From PUMD01 sp964599275 (GTDB taxonomy: Bacteria > Bacillota > Sulfobacillia > SLMV01), in NCBI GenBank assembly GCA_964599275.1, contig CAZRFK010000085.1, positions 1 through 7,497 of the forward strand: 7,497 nucleotides of DNA. Reading direction: 5' to 3'. The position numbers and the translations under genes were made by a program. The notes below the pieces were generated by a model that was not told the DNA's origin, searched no databases, and saw only the letters and a program-made list of their open reading frames with translations. This document shows positions 1 through 6,124 of the stretch, in pieces (positions within the stretch are counted from its first letter, which is position 1; each line of letters opens with the position of its first letter).

Positions 1-1
1 G

Positions 2-1423
2 AATTGCGATCTTCTCTTGAAGGGTGGAAAAGTTGTCGATCCCAAAAACGACGTGGATGAGACTTTTGATGTGGCGATCTGTGATGGCAAGGTGAGCGGG
101 ATTGGAAAGAATCTGGACCCGCGTGGAGCCTCGCAGGTATATGATGTGCAGGATCTTGTGGTCATGCCCGGGGTCATAGATCTACATGTACACACCTCGC
201 GCCGGCACAAGGGGTATAATGCGCATAAAATGATGGCAAAGGCAGGTGTGGTTACCGCCCTCGATCTTGGAGGACCGCTTGAAGAATTCATGGAGTTTTG
301 TGAAAACAACTCAGCCGGTCTGAATATGGGAGTCTTGCAGGCAGTTCGTCCTGGACAGACTGTAAAGGATGATGATCCGAACGCTTCCGAGCTGCTTGGC
401 CTGCTGGAAGAATCAGTTCACAACGGAGCCCTTGGATTTAAAATACTCGGCGGGCACTATCCGTTGACGCCGGGGGCCACCCGCCGAATCATCGAAATCT
501 GTAATGACAATGAAAAATACGTGGCCTTTCATTCGGGTACGACCCGCACTCCCGGAAACATCGATGGTCTCCTGGAAAGTATAGAGCTGGCGGAAGGGTT
601 GAGGCTGCACATACCTCATATCAACAGCTACTGCCGGGGGGCCGTCCGGGGGGCTTTGCAGGAAATTCATGAAGCGATGGATGCCCTCAAGGGACAGGAA
701 AACCTCTTCACCGAAGCGTATCTGGCGTTGATCAACGGCACCAGCGGGCGCTGCGAAAACGGTGTACCCGAGAGCCTGGCCACACAGCGATGTCTTGAGG
801 AGGGCGGATACGAGCGCACCGAAGACGGTCTGCAGAGGGCCATTGAGGATGGTTACGCCAGAGTTGGGGTGGAATCTGGAGGAGAAAACATCAACGTTGT
901 TGGCCAGGAGGGAGTGCAGGAGTGGCGCCGCATGAATACGAAGGTATCAGTTAACTTCCCCGTCAATTCACCGGTGAGCCGCCTCACAGCCCAGGTGGCG
1001 TGCGATGATGATGGAAACTTCATCGTGGATGCTATCTCAACTGACGGTGGTGGTCACCCGAGAAATGTAGCAGTCGAGTGTGGTCTCGCACTGGTCAGGA
1101 CTCAAGCTCTGACATTGAGCGAGTTCGTACAAAAGACATCATGGATGCCGGCAGAAATAATAGGTCTTCCCAAAAAAGGACATCTGGGAATGGGTGCTGA
1201 CGGAGATGTCACTATAGTGGATCCCGACCGATGCCGTGCGGTGATGAGTTTCAACGGTGGAGAACTGATAATGCATCGTGAGGCTGTGGTCGGGGAAGGT
1301 ACCACAGTCATTACAACTGAAACTGGGGAAAAAGCTTTAAAGGAGCGCGGATTAAATCCGTACGTTATCGATATAAGCGATGGAATCTTCTATGCTGATG
1401 AACCGCGTGAGATACTGGACTGA
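2..1423 (+). CDS. Amidohydrolase family protein (dihydroorotase/hydantoinase-like), 5' partial
   Basis: Metal-dependent cyclic-amide or N-acyl hydrolase of the amidohydrolase superfamily; the substrate cannot be told from sequence. The frame is open to base 2. The residues before the TTG at 17 (NCDLL, then LKGGKVVDP) match the usual family N-terminus of the form DLLIKGGxVIDP, so TTG 17 is probably internal and the true start lies left of the window. Numbering from TTG 17, the metal-site signatures are H57-V-H59 (in PGVIDLHVHT), a candidate carboxylated K142 (GFKIL), H172 (AFHSG), H201 (HIPHINSYCRG) and D343 (STDGGGH). The second half of the small beta-sandwich domain follows (LGMGADGDVTIVDP, about 389-403). 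About 50 residues after it (EGTTVITTETGE onward) are not obviously part of the core fold. The length of at least 468 residues is normal for the family. The gene ends 35 bp before a hairpin. Family membership is confident; a specific enzyme name is not justified. Confidence 0.85.
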   Translation, partial: NCDLLLKGGKVVDPKNDVDETFDVAICDGKVSGIGKNLDPRGASQVYDVQDLVVMPGVIDLHVHTSRRHKGYNAHKMMAKAGVVTALDLGGPLEEFMEFCENNSAGLNMGVLQAVRPGQTVKDDDPNASELLGLLEESVHNGALGFKILGGHYPLTPGATRRIIEICNDNEKYVAFHSGTTRTPGNIDGLLESIELAEGLRLHIPHINSYCRGAVRGALQEIHEAMDALKGQENLFTEAYLALINGTSGRCENGVPESLATQRCLEEGGYERTEDGLQRAIEDGYARVGVESGGENINVVGQEGVQEWRRMNTKVSVNFPVNSPVSRLTAQVACDDDGNFIVDAISTDGGGHPRNVAVECGLALVRTQALTLSEFVQKTSWMPAEIIGLPKKGHLGMGADGDVTIVDPDRCRAVMSFNGGELIMHREAVVGEGTTVITTETGEKALKERGLNPYVIDISDGIFYADEPREILD

Positions 1424-1458
1424 GGTTACTTTCATACATTATGAATATTTTCAGGCTT

Positions 1459-1493
1459 GATGTCAGGGGCGATATTGTACCGCCCCTGACATC
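1459..1493 (+). terminator. Hairpin after the amidohydrolase gene, probable transcription terminator
   Basis: A perfect 13-bp stem (GATGTCAGGGGCG pairing with CGCCCCTGACATC) encloses a 9-nt loop. It begins 35 bp after the amidohydrolase stop codon. There is no immediate T-tract: the downstream sequence is GGCCAGTTGATCTTTCTTT. It is therefore not a canonical intrinsic terminator and could instead stabilise the 3' end of the message. The position strongly suggests 3'-end function for the upstream gene. Confidence 0.55.
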
Positions 1494-1608
1494 GGCCAGT
1501 TGATCTTTCTTTAACACTAATAACTTACGATCGCTACATAGGCTGGTTTTGTGAGTGTGCGCCAGAAACAGCGTTACCTGTGTGTGCGACTGAGTATGGG
1601 AGGGTAAT

Positions 1609-1653
1609 ATGTCAGAAAACGACAGACCCAGTATGGCGAGGGAATTTTACTGA
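1609..1653 (+). CDS. Very short ORF with a strong Shine-Dalgarno sequence (14 aa); leader peptide or gene remnant
   Basis: ATG 1609 follows GGGAGGG (1598-1604) by 4 nt. It encodes MSENDRPSMAREFY and then TGA at 1651-1653. It is too short for homology. The strong ribosome-binding site suggests either a translated leader peptide or the first codons of a gene whose remainder has been lost. The other two frames after 1609 also close within about 100 bp, so no larger protein can be reconstructed. It lies upstream of the predicted mntA promoter and so need not be co-transcribed with mntA. Function is unknown. Confidence 0.25.
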   Translation: MSENDRPSMAREFY

Positions 1654-1711
1654 TTAATACACCTTGGTGTGAAATGACTTGTTTGTATACCGAAATATGG
1701 TAAGATTAGGG

Positions 1712-1720
1712 TGTTATAAT
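1712..1720 (+). promoter_or_regulatory. Extended -10 promoter for mntA-hepT
   Basis: TGTTATAAT is an exact extended -10 element: TG, one base, then consensus TATAAT at 1715-1720. There is no good -35 at the standard distance, which is typical of extended -10 promoters. The predicted transcription start is near 1727, giving a 5' leader of about 60 nt before ATG 1790. It also argues against the upstream in-frame TTG at 1679 as the mntA start. Confidence 0.55.
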
Positions 1721-1789
1721 TCAAACAAATCAGCCGGGAGGCAAATTAACGCGTTCCCTTTCGTATTTGACTTTCATGGAGTGAGATTG

Positions 1790-2239
1790 ATGGATATCCA
1801 CCGTCGAAAGCAAAATATCGTACTAGGCGATGAACAGATTGAGGCCCTGCAGAAACAGGCCCGATCGGATACAGATATTCTGGCTCTTCTAATATTTGGT
1901 TCGCACGGTACTGAAGTGCAGACGCCATTGTCTGATATTGATGTGGCGGTTTTGTCCATGCCAACTGCATCCGGATGGAAGTTGATGCGGGAGTTGAAAG
2001 TCTCCGCAGATTTGAATACCGCCGCAGAAACTGAAGCCATTGAGGTTGTCAATCTCCGAGAATCTTCGATCATTCTTCAGATGGAAGTGCTTAAAACCGG
2101 TCGTTTGATATACTGTCGGGATGAGATTCTCTACGCCGATTTCGTTGAGCGCATCATTAAACTGTATTGTGATTTCTCGGTAGATTACAAGGAGATTGTG
2201 AAGGATTTTGACGCTGGAATGATGGAGGATTTCAAATGA
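1790..2239 (+). CDS. mntA: MntA-type nucleotidyltransferase antitoxin (MNT domain, type VII TA)
   Basis: A 149-residue minimal nucleotidyltransferase. In characterised systems MntA transfers AMP onto the HEPN toxin HepT and so neutralises it in the cytoplasm. The signature is GS-x10-D-x-D: G37-S38, then D49-I-D51 in PLSDIDVAV. The third acidic position appears to be E85 (EAIEVVNL) where many relatives carry Asp; this is a conservative change worth noting. A helical C-terminal part follows. ATG 1790 is chosen because GGAG (1778-1781) lies 8 nt upstream and the GS motif then sits at the usual distance from the N-terminus. An in-frame TTG at 1679 and GTG at 1781 are less likely, and 1679 lies before the predicted transcription start. 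The 3' end overlaps hepT by 4 bp (ATGA), indicating translational coupling. Family assignment is strong from the motif plus its partner; antitoxin activity is inferred. Confidence 0.88.
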   Translation: MDIHRRKQNIVLGDEQIEALQKQARSDTDILALLIFGSHGTEVQTPLSDIDVAVLSMPTASGWKLMRELKVSADLNTAAETEAIEVVNLRESSIILQMEVLKTGRLIYCRDEILYADFVERIIKLYCDFSVDYKEIVKDFDAGMMEDFK

Positions 2240-2661
2240 GTAGTGTTGACCTAAGTAAGTTGCGCAGAAAACTGCATTTCATCAGGCAGCAAATGCGAAA
2301 TTTGCAGCGATTTCAGGAAATGGAGATTGACGAATTCATATCGGATCCTCTTTACGAGGCGGCCGCCATACGAATGCTCCAGGTGTCAATAGAGGCCGTT
2401 TTGGATATATGTTCTCACCTCAGTGCACGGGAAGGATGGGGTCTGCCTAATAGTTATGCTGAAGCAGTTGCTCTTGCTGTTGAGAATGGAATAATTCCTC
2501 CCGAACTAGAGGATAACTACCAAGCCATGGCTCGATTTCGTAACCGTGTGGTTCACATCTACGATGACCTTGATTCTGAGGAGATCCTGGATATCATTCA
2601 CAATCACCTTGAGGATTTCAATCCTTTCCTCAAGCGGGTAGTACAGCGATACTTCAACTGA
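2236..2661 (+). CDS. hepT: HepT-type HEPN ribonuclease toxin (DUF86)
   Basis: A 141-residue all-helical HEPN-domain protein. HepT toxins are dimeric metal-independent RNases that cleave cellular RNA, and MntA blocks them by AMPylating the tyrosine of the active-site motif. The diagnostic R-x4-6-H-x-Y motif is present as R102-NRVV-H107-I-Y109, so both the catalytic Arg/His and the acceptor Tyr are intact. Other typical features are an amphipathic first helix with Arg and Lys, AIRMLQVSIEAVLDICSHL (about 44-62) and LPNSYAEAVALAVENGII (about 70-87). The start at ATG 2236 overlaps the mntA stop by 4 bp and has GGAGG (2224-2228) 7 nt upstream. The length is normal for the family. The toxin is second in the operon, an order known in some MNT-HEPN systems. 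Nothing suggests inactivation. Toxicity itself is inferred from the family. Confidence 0.9.
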   Translation: MSSVDLSKLRRKLHFIRQQMRNLQRFQEMEIDEFISDPLYEAAAIRMLQVSIEAVLDICSHLSAREGWGLPNSYAEAVALAVENGIIPPELEDNYQAMARFRNRVVHIYDDLDSEEILDIIHNHLEDFNPFLKRVVQRYFN

Positions 2662-2704
2662 ACTAGATAAACTGTGAAGTTACCCGATAAAAAATCTTCA
2701 TTAA

Positions 2705-2860
2705 GTGACAACCTTAATTGGGTCATATTCCGCAGTTTTCGGTTGGAAACAAGCCCTGGAAAACATGCAGGCTATACTGTGTGCAGCGGCTTTCTCTCCC
2801 GAAAGTATTGATGCAGATAAGACTTCTTTTCCTTCAAGATCCGATGCCAGCGTTCATTAG
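2705..2860 (+). other. Short open frame upstream of the beta-helix remnant, possible 5' part of the broken gene
   Basis: A GTG-initiated frame of 51 codons ends at TAG 2858-2860. Its composition looks protein-like, for example FGWKQALENMQAILCAAAF followed by SPESIDADKTSFPSR. It sits directly before the beta-helix reading frame, which opens at 2821 one frame away, so it may be the N-terminal part of the same gene displaced by a frameshift near 2830-2860. There is no clear Shine-Dalgarno sequence before GTG 2705 and I recognise no domain. An alternative is chance openness. Confidence 0.25.
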
Positions 2861-3434
2861 ACTTTTCCATAATGCGTCCAAGCCCGACGGTCAGCGACCA
2901 ATCTGTAGCGGTTGCGTTTATCAGAAACAGGATCGCGGGAAAGACTCGTTTCCAAGGGCAGAGTATCAGGGTTGAGCGAGGAGGGGAAATACAGGTTGAA
3001 AACAGCGAACTATATTCCATGGGTTCCTGGGATGCTTCGCCAGCGTTAGACATTTTTGGGGATGCAGATGTTGTGGGAAATAGTATTATTTGCGGGCTTA
3101 TGCCGGGATATTACTCAACGGATCAAAGGGACATAAAATAATTGGTAATGAAATATCGCACGGCAGCGCAGGAATTATCCTCGAGAAACTCAAAGATGGC
3201 GACACCGTCATCCATGAAAATGAGGTCTCACATATGATAGCCAGTGGTATTTATATGGAGAGTGAGCCCTATTTCACTGGTGACAATTCTATTGACAATG
3301 TTTGGGGAGAAGATGTCGGGGGATGGGGGACACGTAATTTCATCTATCACATCATCGTAGCGGTTGCTCTGGTAATCATAATAGGTCTGTTAAGCCTTTT
3401 GTTCTTATCCAGAAAGAAACGAAAGGCGGCCTGA
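2821..3434 (+). pseudogene. Frameshifted right-handed beta-helix surface protein with C-terminal membrane anchor
   Basis: Two overlapping frames read as one protein. The first is open from 2821 to TAA 3139-3141 and contains IRVERGGEIQVENSEL and ALDIFGDADVVGNSIICG. The second continues from about 3090 with YAGILLNGSKGHKIIGNEIS, AGIILEKLKDGDTVIHENEV and ASGIYMESEPYFTGDNSI. These are successive coils of about 22 residues with the NosD/parallel beta-helix pattern (GI-x-L, then I-x-x-N-x-I). The frame change lies at about 3085-3100 and fits loss of one base. The second frame ends with a hydrophobic helix (IIVAVALVIIIGLLSLLFL) and the basic tail SRKKRKAA. This predicts an extracytoplasmic helix domain held by a C-terminal membrane segment with an inside tail. 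No good start codon, Shine-Dalgarno sequence or signal peptide is visible, so the 5' end is also damaged or lies in other frames (see 2705-2860). The ligand or role is unknown. Confidence 0.7.
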
Positions 3435-3754
3435 GCCTTACTTTGAGAATTGAGTGCATAGATTGAAGTGACTCGGGTAACCGAATGTGCGGATTGAGCA
3501 TTCTGCCATCTGCATGTTGGTTGACACCGTGTTGGCAGGAATGCATATACTCCAGATCATGGAACCGTTTTGTCGGCAACTCCATTACGTATCGGCAATT
3601 ACTGAAGATTTTCACTAACGGGCATTCCCACCTTTCCATCTCGTTGAACAACCTTGCGTTACTCCAGCTGACGGGACAGCGCTGGGGTGTACTTGCTGTG
3701 CCAGCTTCTAGAAAGACGATAAAGCTCAAAAGACCACCCCTGTTGAAACTATCT

Positions 3755-3783
3755 TTGTGTTTTTTCCGATTATTTGATTTAAT
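3755..3783 (+). promoter_or_regulatory. Candidate typA promoter
   Basis: A possible -35 TTGTGT (3755-3760) and -10 TTTAAT (3778-3783) are separated by 17 bp, in an AT-rich stretch about 55 bp before the typA start. The -10 matches consensus at 5 of 6 positions, while the -35 matches only at TTG. Just downstream, at the expected transcription start, lies a 10-bp palindrome GGATTAATCC (3794-3803). The call is weak and rests on position and spacing. Confidence 0.3.
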
Positions 3784-3823
3784 ACATGAGTACGGATTAA
3801 TCCATAATTGCTTTTTAATGCGT

Positions 3824-3830
3824 GGGAGGA
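3824..3830 (+). promoter_or_regulatory. Ribosome binding site that sets the typA start at TTG 3837
   Basis: GGGAGGA lies 6 nt before TTG 3837 and overlaps the alternative in-frame GTG at 3822-3824. A ribosome bound here would start at TTG 3837, not at the GTG. Confidence 0.7.
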
Positions 3831-3836
3831 ATAGAT

Positions 3837-5687
3837 TTGGATTCAGAGTTAAGCGCAGCAAACATAAGAAATGTGGCCATCATTGCCCACGTGGATCACG
3901 GCAAGACCACCCTCGTGGATTGCCTGCTTAAACAGAGCGGCACTTTTCACGAAAACGCCGAGGTCAGAGAAAGGGTAATGGACTCCATTGATTTGGAGCG
4001 GGAACGCGGGATAACCATCCTGGCCAAAAATACTGCTATCAAATACAGGGATACCAAAATAAACATCGTGGACACCCCCGGTCACGCCGATTTCGGGGGG
4101 GAGGTTGAACGGGCCCTGAGCATGGCTGATGGAGCTCTTTTGATTGTGGATTCCTTTGAGGGTCCCATGTCACAGACCAAATTTGTGCTGAGAAAAGCGC
4201 TGAAGGCAGGTCTGCAGCCGGTGGTGGTGATAAATAAGGTCGATCGTCCGGACAGCCGTTGCAAAGAAGTACACGATGAGATCATAGATCTGTTCATCGA
4301 ACTGGAAGCTGATGATGATCAACTGGATTTTCCCGTCATTTATGCCTCCGGCAAGGAGGGCTGGGCGGCAGAGAGTCTTTCAGAACAGCGCATCAATATG
4401 CAGCCTCTTTTTGAGGTCATTGTCGATTACGTTGATCCGCCGCCTGTTGATGCCGGTGGGTCCTTTCAGATGCTGGTTTCCAATCTTCAGTACGACAACT
4501 ATCTGGGAACCTACGCTATAGGCCGGATTGAACGTGGAAGTCTTCGGCAGGCAGAGACGATTGCCATCATACATCATGACGGTACTGTGACAGAAGGTGA
4601 AGCTTCCAAACTATTTGTTTTCGATGGTCTCGATAAGGTAGAAACAGATCAGGTTGGCGCCGGTGAAATAGCCGCGGTGGCCGGCCTTGAGGAAGTCAAC
4701 ATCGGCGAAACCCTTGCGGATCCGGAAAAACCGGAACAGCTTCCGGTGATAACCGTGGATGAGCCCACCCTCAGTATGACCATCATGATTAACGACAGCC
4801 CCTTTGCAGGGCAGGAGGGAGAGTATGTTACCTCCCGTAAGCTGAAAGAGAGGTTGTTCAGGGAACTCAATACCAATGTGAGTTTGCGGGTCGAGGAAAC
4901 AGAAAGCCCCGATAGATTCCGGGTGTCGGGTCGCGGAGTGCTGCATCTTTCCATCTTCATCGAAAACATGCGCCGGGAGGGCTATGAACTGCAGGTTTCC
5001 AGGCCCCGGGTTATATACAGGACCGTGGACGGAGAATTGATGGAGCCGGTGGAATATCTGACGGTAATAATACCAGAAGAAGCTCAGGGGGCAATCATGG
5101 AAAACCTGGGCGAAAGAAAGGCTACTCTCGTCAGAATGGAATCCGCCGGCGGGGAAGATATACGTATGGACTACCATATACCCACCAGGAGCCTGGGGGG
5201 ATTCCGTTCGCAGTTTCTGACCCAAACGCACGGAGAGGGAGTCATGAACTACAGTTTTTATGGCTACGAGCCGTACAGGGGTGAGATACAGACGCGCACA
5301 CGCGGTTCCCTCATCGCCTGGGAGAAAGGTGTTGCCACCAAATACGGTTTGCTGCAGGCAGAGGAGAGAGGGACTCTATTTATAATCCCGGGTACCAGGG
5401 TTTACGGGGGAATGATTATCGGTGCCAACAGCAGGGATACAGATCTGGAGATCAATGTCTGCAAGCGCAAACAGCTCACCAACTTTCGGGCGGCCGGTGC
5501 TGACGATACAGTGAGGTTGGAAGAGCCCAACATCCTGAGTCTGGAGGAGGCCATCCAGTACATCGGAGATGATGAACTGGTGGAAATTACTCCGAAAAAC
5601 ATCCGGTTGCGGAAAAAATATCTTGACAAAAACAAAAGAGATAAAGCCAGAAAGAAAGCGCAAAACCAATCAGATTCTGATGTTTGA
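3837..5687 (+). CDS. typA: Translational GTPase TypA/BipA
   Basis: A ribosome-associated GTPase of the EF-G/LepA class that supports 50S assembly and translation under stress such as cold. It is cytosolic. The 616 residues match the usual 605-615. Numbering from TTG 3837, the G1 motif is A17-HVDHGKTT, the switch I / G2 region is R55-ERGITI, G3 is D79-TPGH and G4 is N133-KVD. Domain II (about 200-300, LQYDNYLGTYAIGRIERG), an EF-G-like domain III (SMTIMINDSPFAGQEGEYVT), an EF-G-like domain V (RPRVIYRTVDGELMEPVEYL) and the TypA-specific C-terminal domain (GTLFIIPGTRVYGGMIIGAN; NFRAAGADDTVRLEEP) follow in the normal order. The C-terminus is lysine-rich (KKYLDKNKRDKARKKAQ). All functional motifs are intact. 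The start is chosen from GGGAGGA at 3824-3830. No neighbour lies close enough to be co-transcribed, so it is probably monocistronic. No clear terminator hairpin follows. Confidence 0.97.
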   Translation: MDSELSAANIRNVAIIAHVDHGKTTLVDCLLKQSGTFHENAEVRERVMDSIDLERERGITILAKNTAIKYRDTKINIVDTPGHADFGGEVERALSMADGALLIVDSFEGPMSQTKFVLRKALKAGLQPVVVINKVDRPDSRCKEVHDEIIDLFIELEADDDQLDFPVIYASGKEGWAAESLSEQRINMQPLFEVIVDYVDPPPVDAGGSFQMLVSNLQYDNYLGTYAIGRIERGSLRQAETIAIIHHDGTVTEGEASKLFVFDGLDKVETDQVGAGEIAAVAGLEEVNIGETLADPEKPEQLPVITVDEPTLSMTIMINDSPFAGQEGEYVTSRKLKERLFRELNTNVSLRVEETESPDRFRVSGRGVLHLSIFIENMRREGYELQVSRPRVIYRTVDGELMEPVEYLTVIIPEEAQGAIMENLGERKATLVRMESAGGEDIRMDYHIPTRSLGGFRSQFLTQTHGEGVMNYSFYGYEPYRGEIQTRTRGSLIAWEKGVATKYGLLQAEERGTLFIIPGTRVYGGMIIGANSRDTDLEINVCKRKQLTNFRAAGADDTVRLEEPNILSLEEAIQYIGDDELVEITPKNIRLRKKYLDKNKRDKARKKAQNQSDSDV

Positions 5688-6124
5688 GAAGGTGTGAGCG
5701 GTTCGCATTTCTATGGTGTTGCAAGTTTACAAGGTCGGAGTCAGTAGATCCCGGTTGTCTCTACAAAGTTAATTAAAATGCAACTACCTGTACCTCTCCG
5801 TCAAATATGAGATTCACATAAATGAGCATTGTCTCCCTAACGTCCACACAAGGTCAAATTGTAAGGACTGAGACAACCAGCTGCTCCTTGCTTTCCGCCG
5901 CACCGCGTTAACAAACTGGACCTTTGCGAATGGCTGATTTCAAGGGGAGGGGTGACCCATGATGACTCAGAATCTGCCAGGATTGCTGCCCCAGGTTGGG
6001 GAGCATGTACCGAACACCTCTGCTCTATTGCCTGTTTTTTGGTAGAAGATATTAGCGGTACCAGTCAATCTGGAGATCGTAATATGGGCTGCTCAATGCA
6101 GCAGTCAGCCCCGAGATATCCCGA
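5688..6124. other. Intergenic region between typA and the convergent nuclease gene
   Basis: About 437 bp without a recognised gene. It contains a 9-bp inverted repeat (GGTTGTCTC at 5753-5761, GAGACAACC at 5870-5878) and a 28-codon ORF at 5959-6045 with a strong Shine-Dalgarno sequence. typA and the minus-strand nuclease gene converge here, but no strong hairpin terminator with a T-tract was seen. No tRNA or other structured RNA was recognised. Confidence 0.55.
5959..6045 (+). CDS. Short ORF with a strong Shine-Dalgarno sequence (28 aa), unknown
   Basis: ATG 5959 (with a second ATG at 5962) follows GGGGAGGGG (5944-5952) by 6 nt, one of the best ribosome-binding sites in the window. The peptide begins MMTQNLPGLLPQVGEHVPNT, contains no membrane segment or motif I recognise, and ends at TAG 6043. 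An overlapping GTG at 5952 opens another frame to 6158, but it lies inside the Shine-Dalgarno sequence and reads like non-coding sequence. It could be a small protein, the start of a decayed gene, or a chance purine-rich run. Confidence 0.25.
   Translation: MMTQNLPGLLPQVGEHVPNTSALLPVFW

Larger units (their letters stand above)
1424..1789. other. Intergenic region between amidohydrolase and mntA
   Basis: About 366 bp with no convincing full-length gene. It holds the hairpin at 1459-1493, a 14-codon ORF at 1609-1653 with a strong Shine-Dalgarno sequence, and the extended -10 promoter at 1712-1720. No RNA gene was recognised. Confidence 0.6.
3435..3836. other. Gene-poor region upstream of typA with unidentified open frames on both strands
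   Basis: About 400 bp with no recognised gene. A minus-strand frame is open from 3861 to 3376 (161 codons) and a plus-strand frame from 3485 runs to 3931, into typA. Both translations are rich in Cys, Trp, His and Ser, lack family motifs, and overlap neighbouring genes in the wrong frame, so I do not call them as genes. A decayed element is possible. The last 60-100 bp must carry the typA promoter and leader. Confidence 0.5.

Noticed and set aside
1551..1620. Group II intron 5' end (GTGCGCC-like sequence)
   Set aside because: Only a short resemblance. No maturase, no domain V hairpin and no 3' boundary were found in the window.
1679..1789. TTG 1679 as the start of the MNT gene (186 aa)
   Set aside because: It lies before the predicted transcription start, the extra 37 residues do not match the family, and ATG 1790 has a well-spaced GGAG.
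2677..3480. GTTACCCGA near 2677 and TCGGGTAAC near 3472 as terminal inverted repeats of an insertion around the beta-helix remnant
   Set aside because: Only 9 bp match, which is expected by chance over this distance. No target-site duplication or transposase was seen.
3822..3836. GTG 3822 as the typA start
   Set aside because: GTG 3822 overlaps the GGGAGGA ribosome binding site itself, while TTG 3837 is correctly spaced downstream of it.
4611..5231. 206-codon minus-strand open frame inside typA, and other antisense frames
   Set aside because: They overlap an unmistakable typA reading frame, and their translations show no motif; they are shadows of the coding strand.
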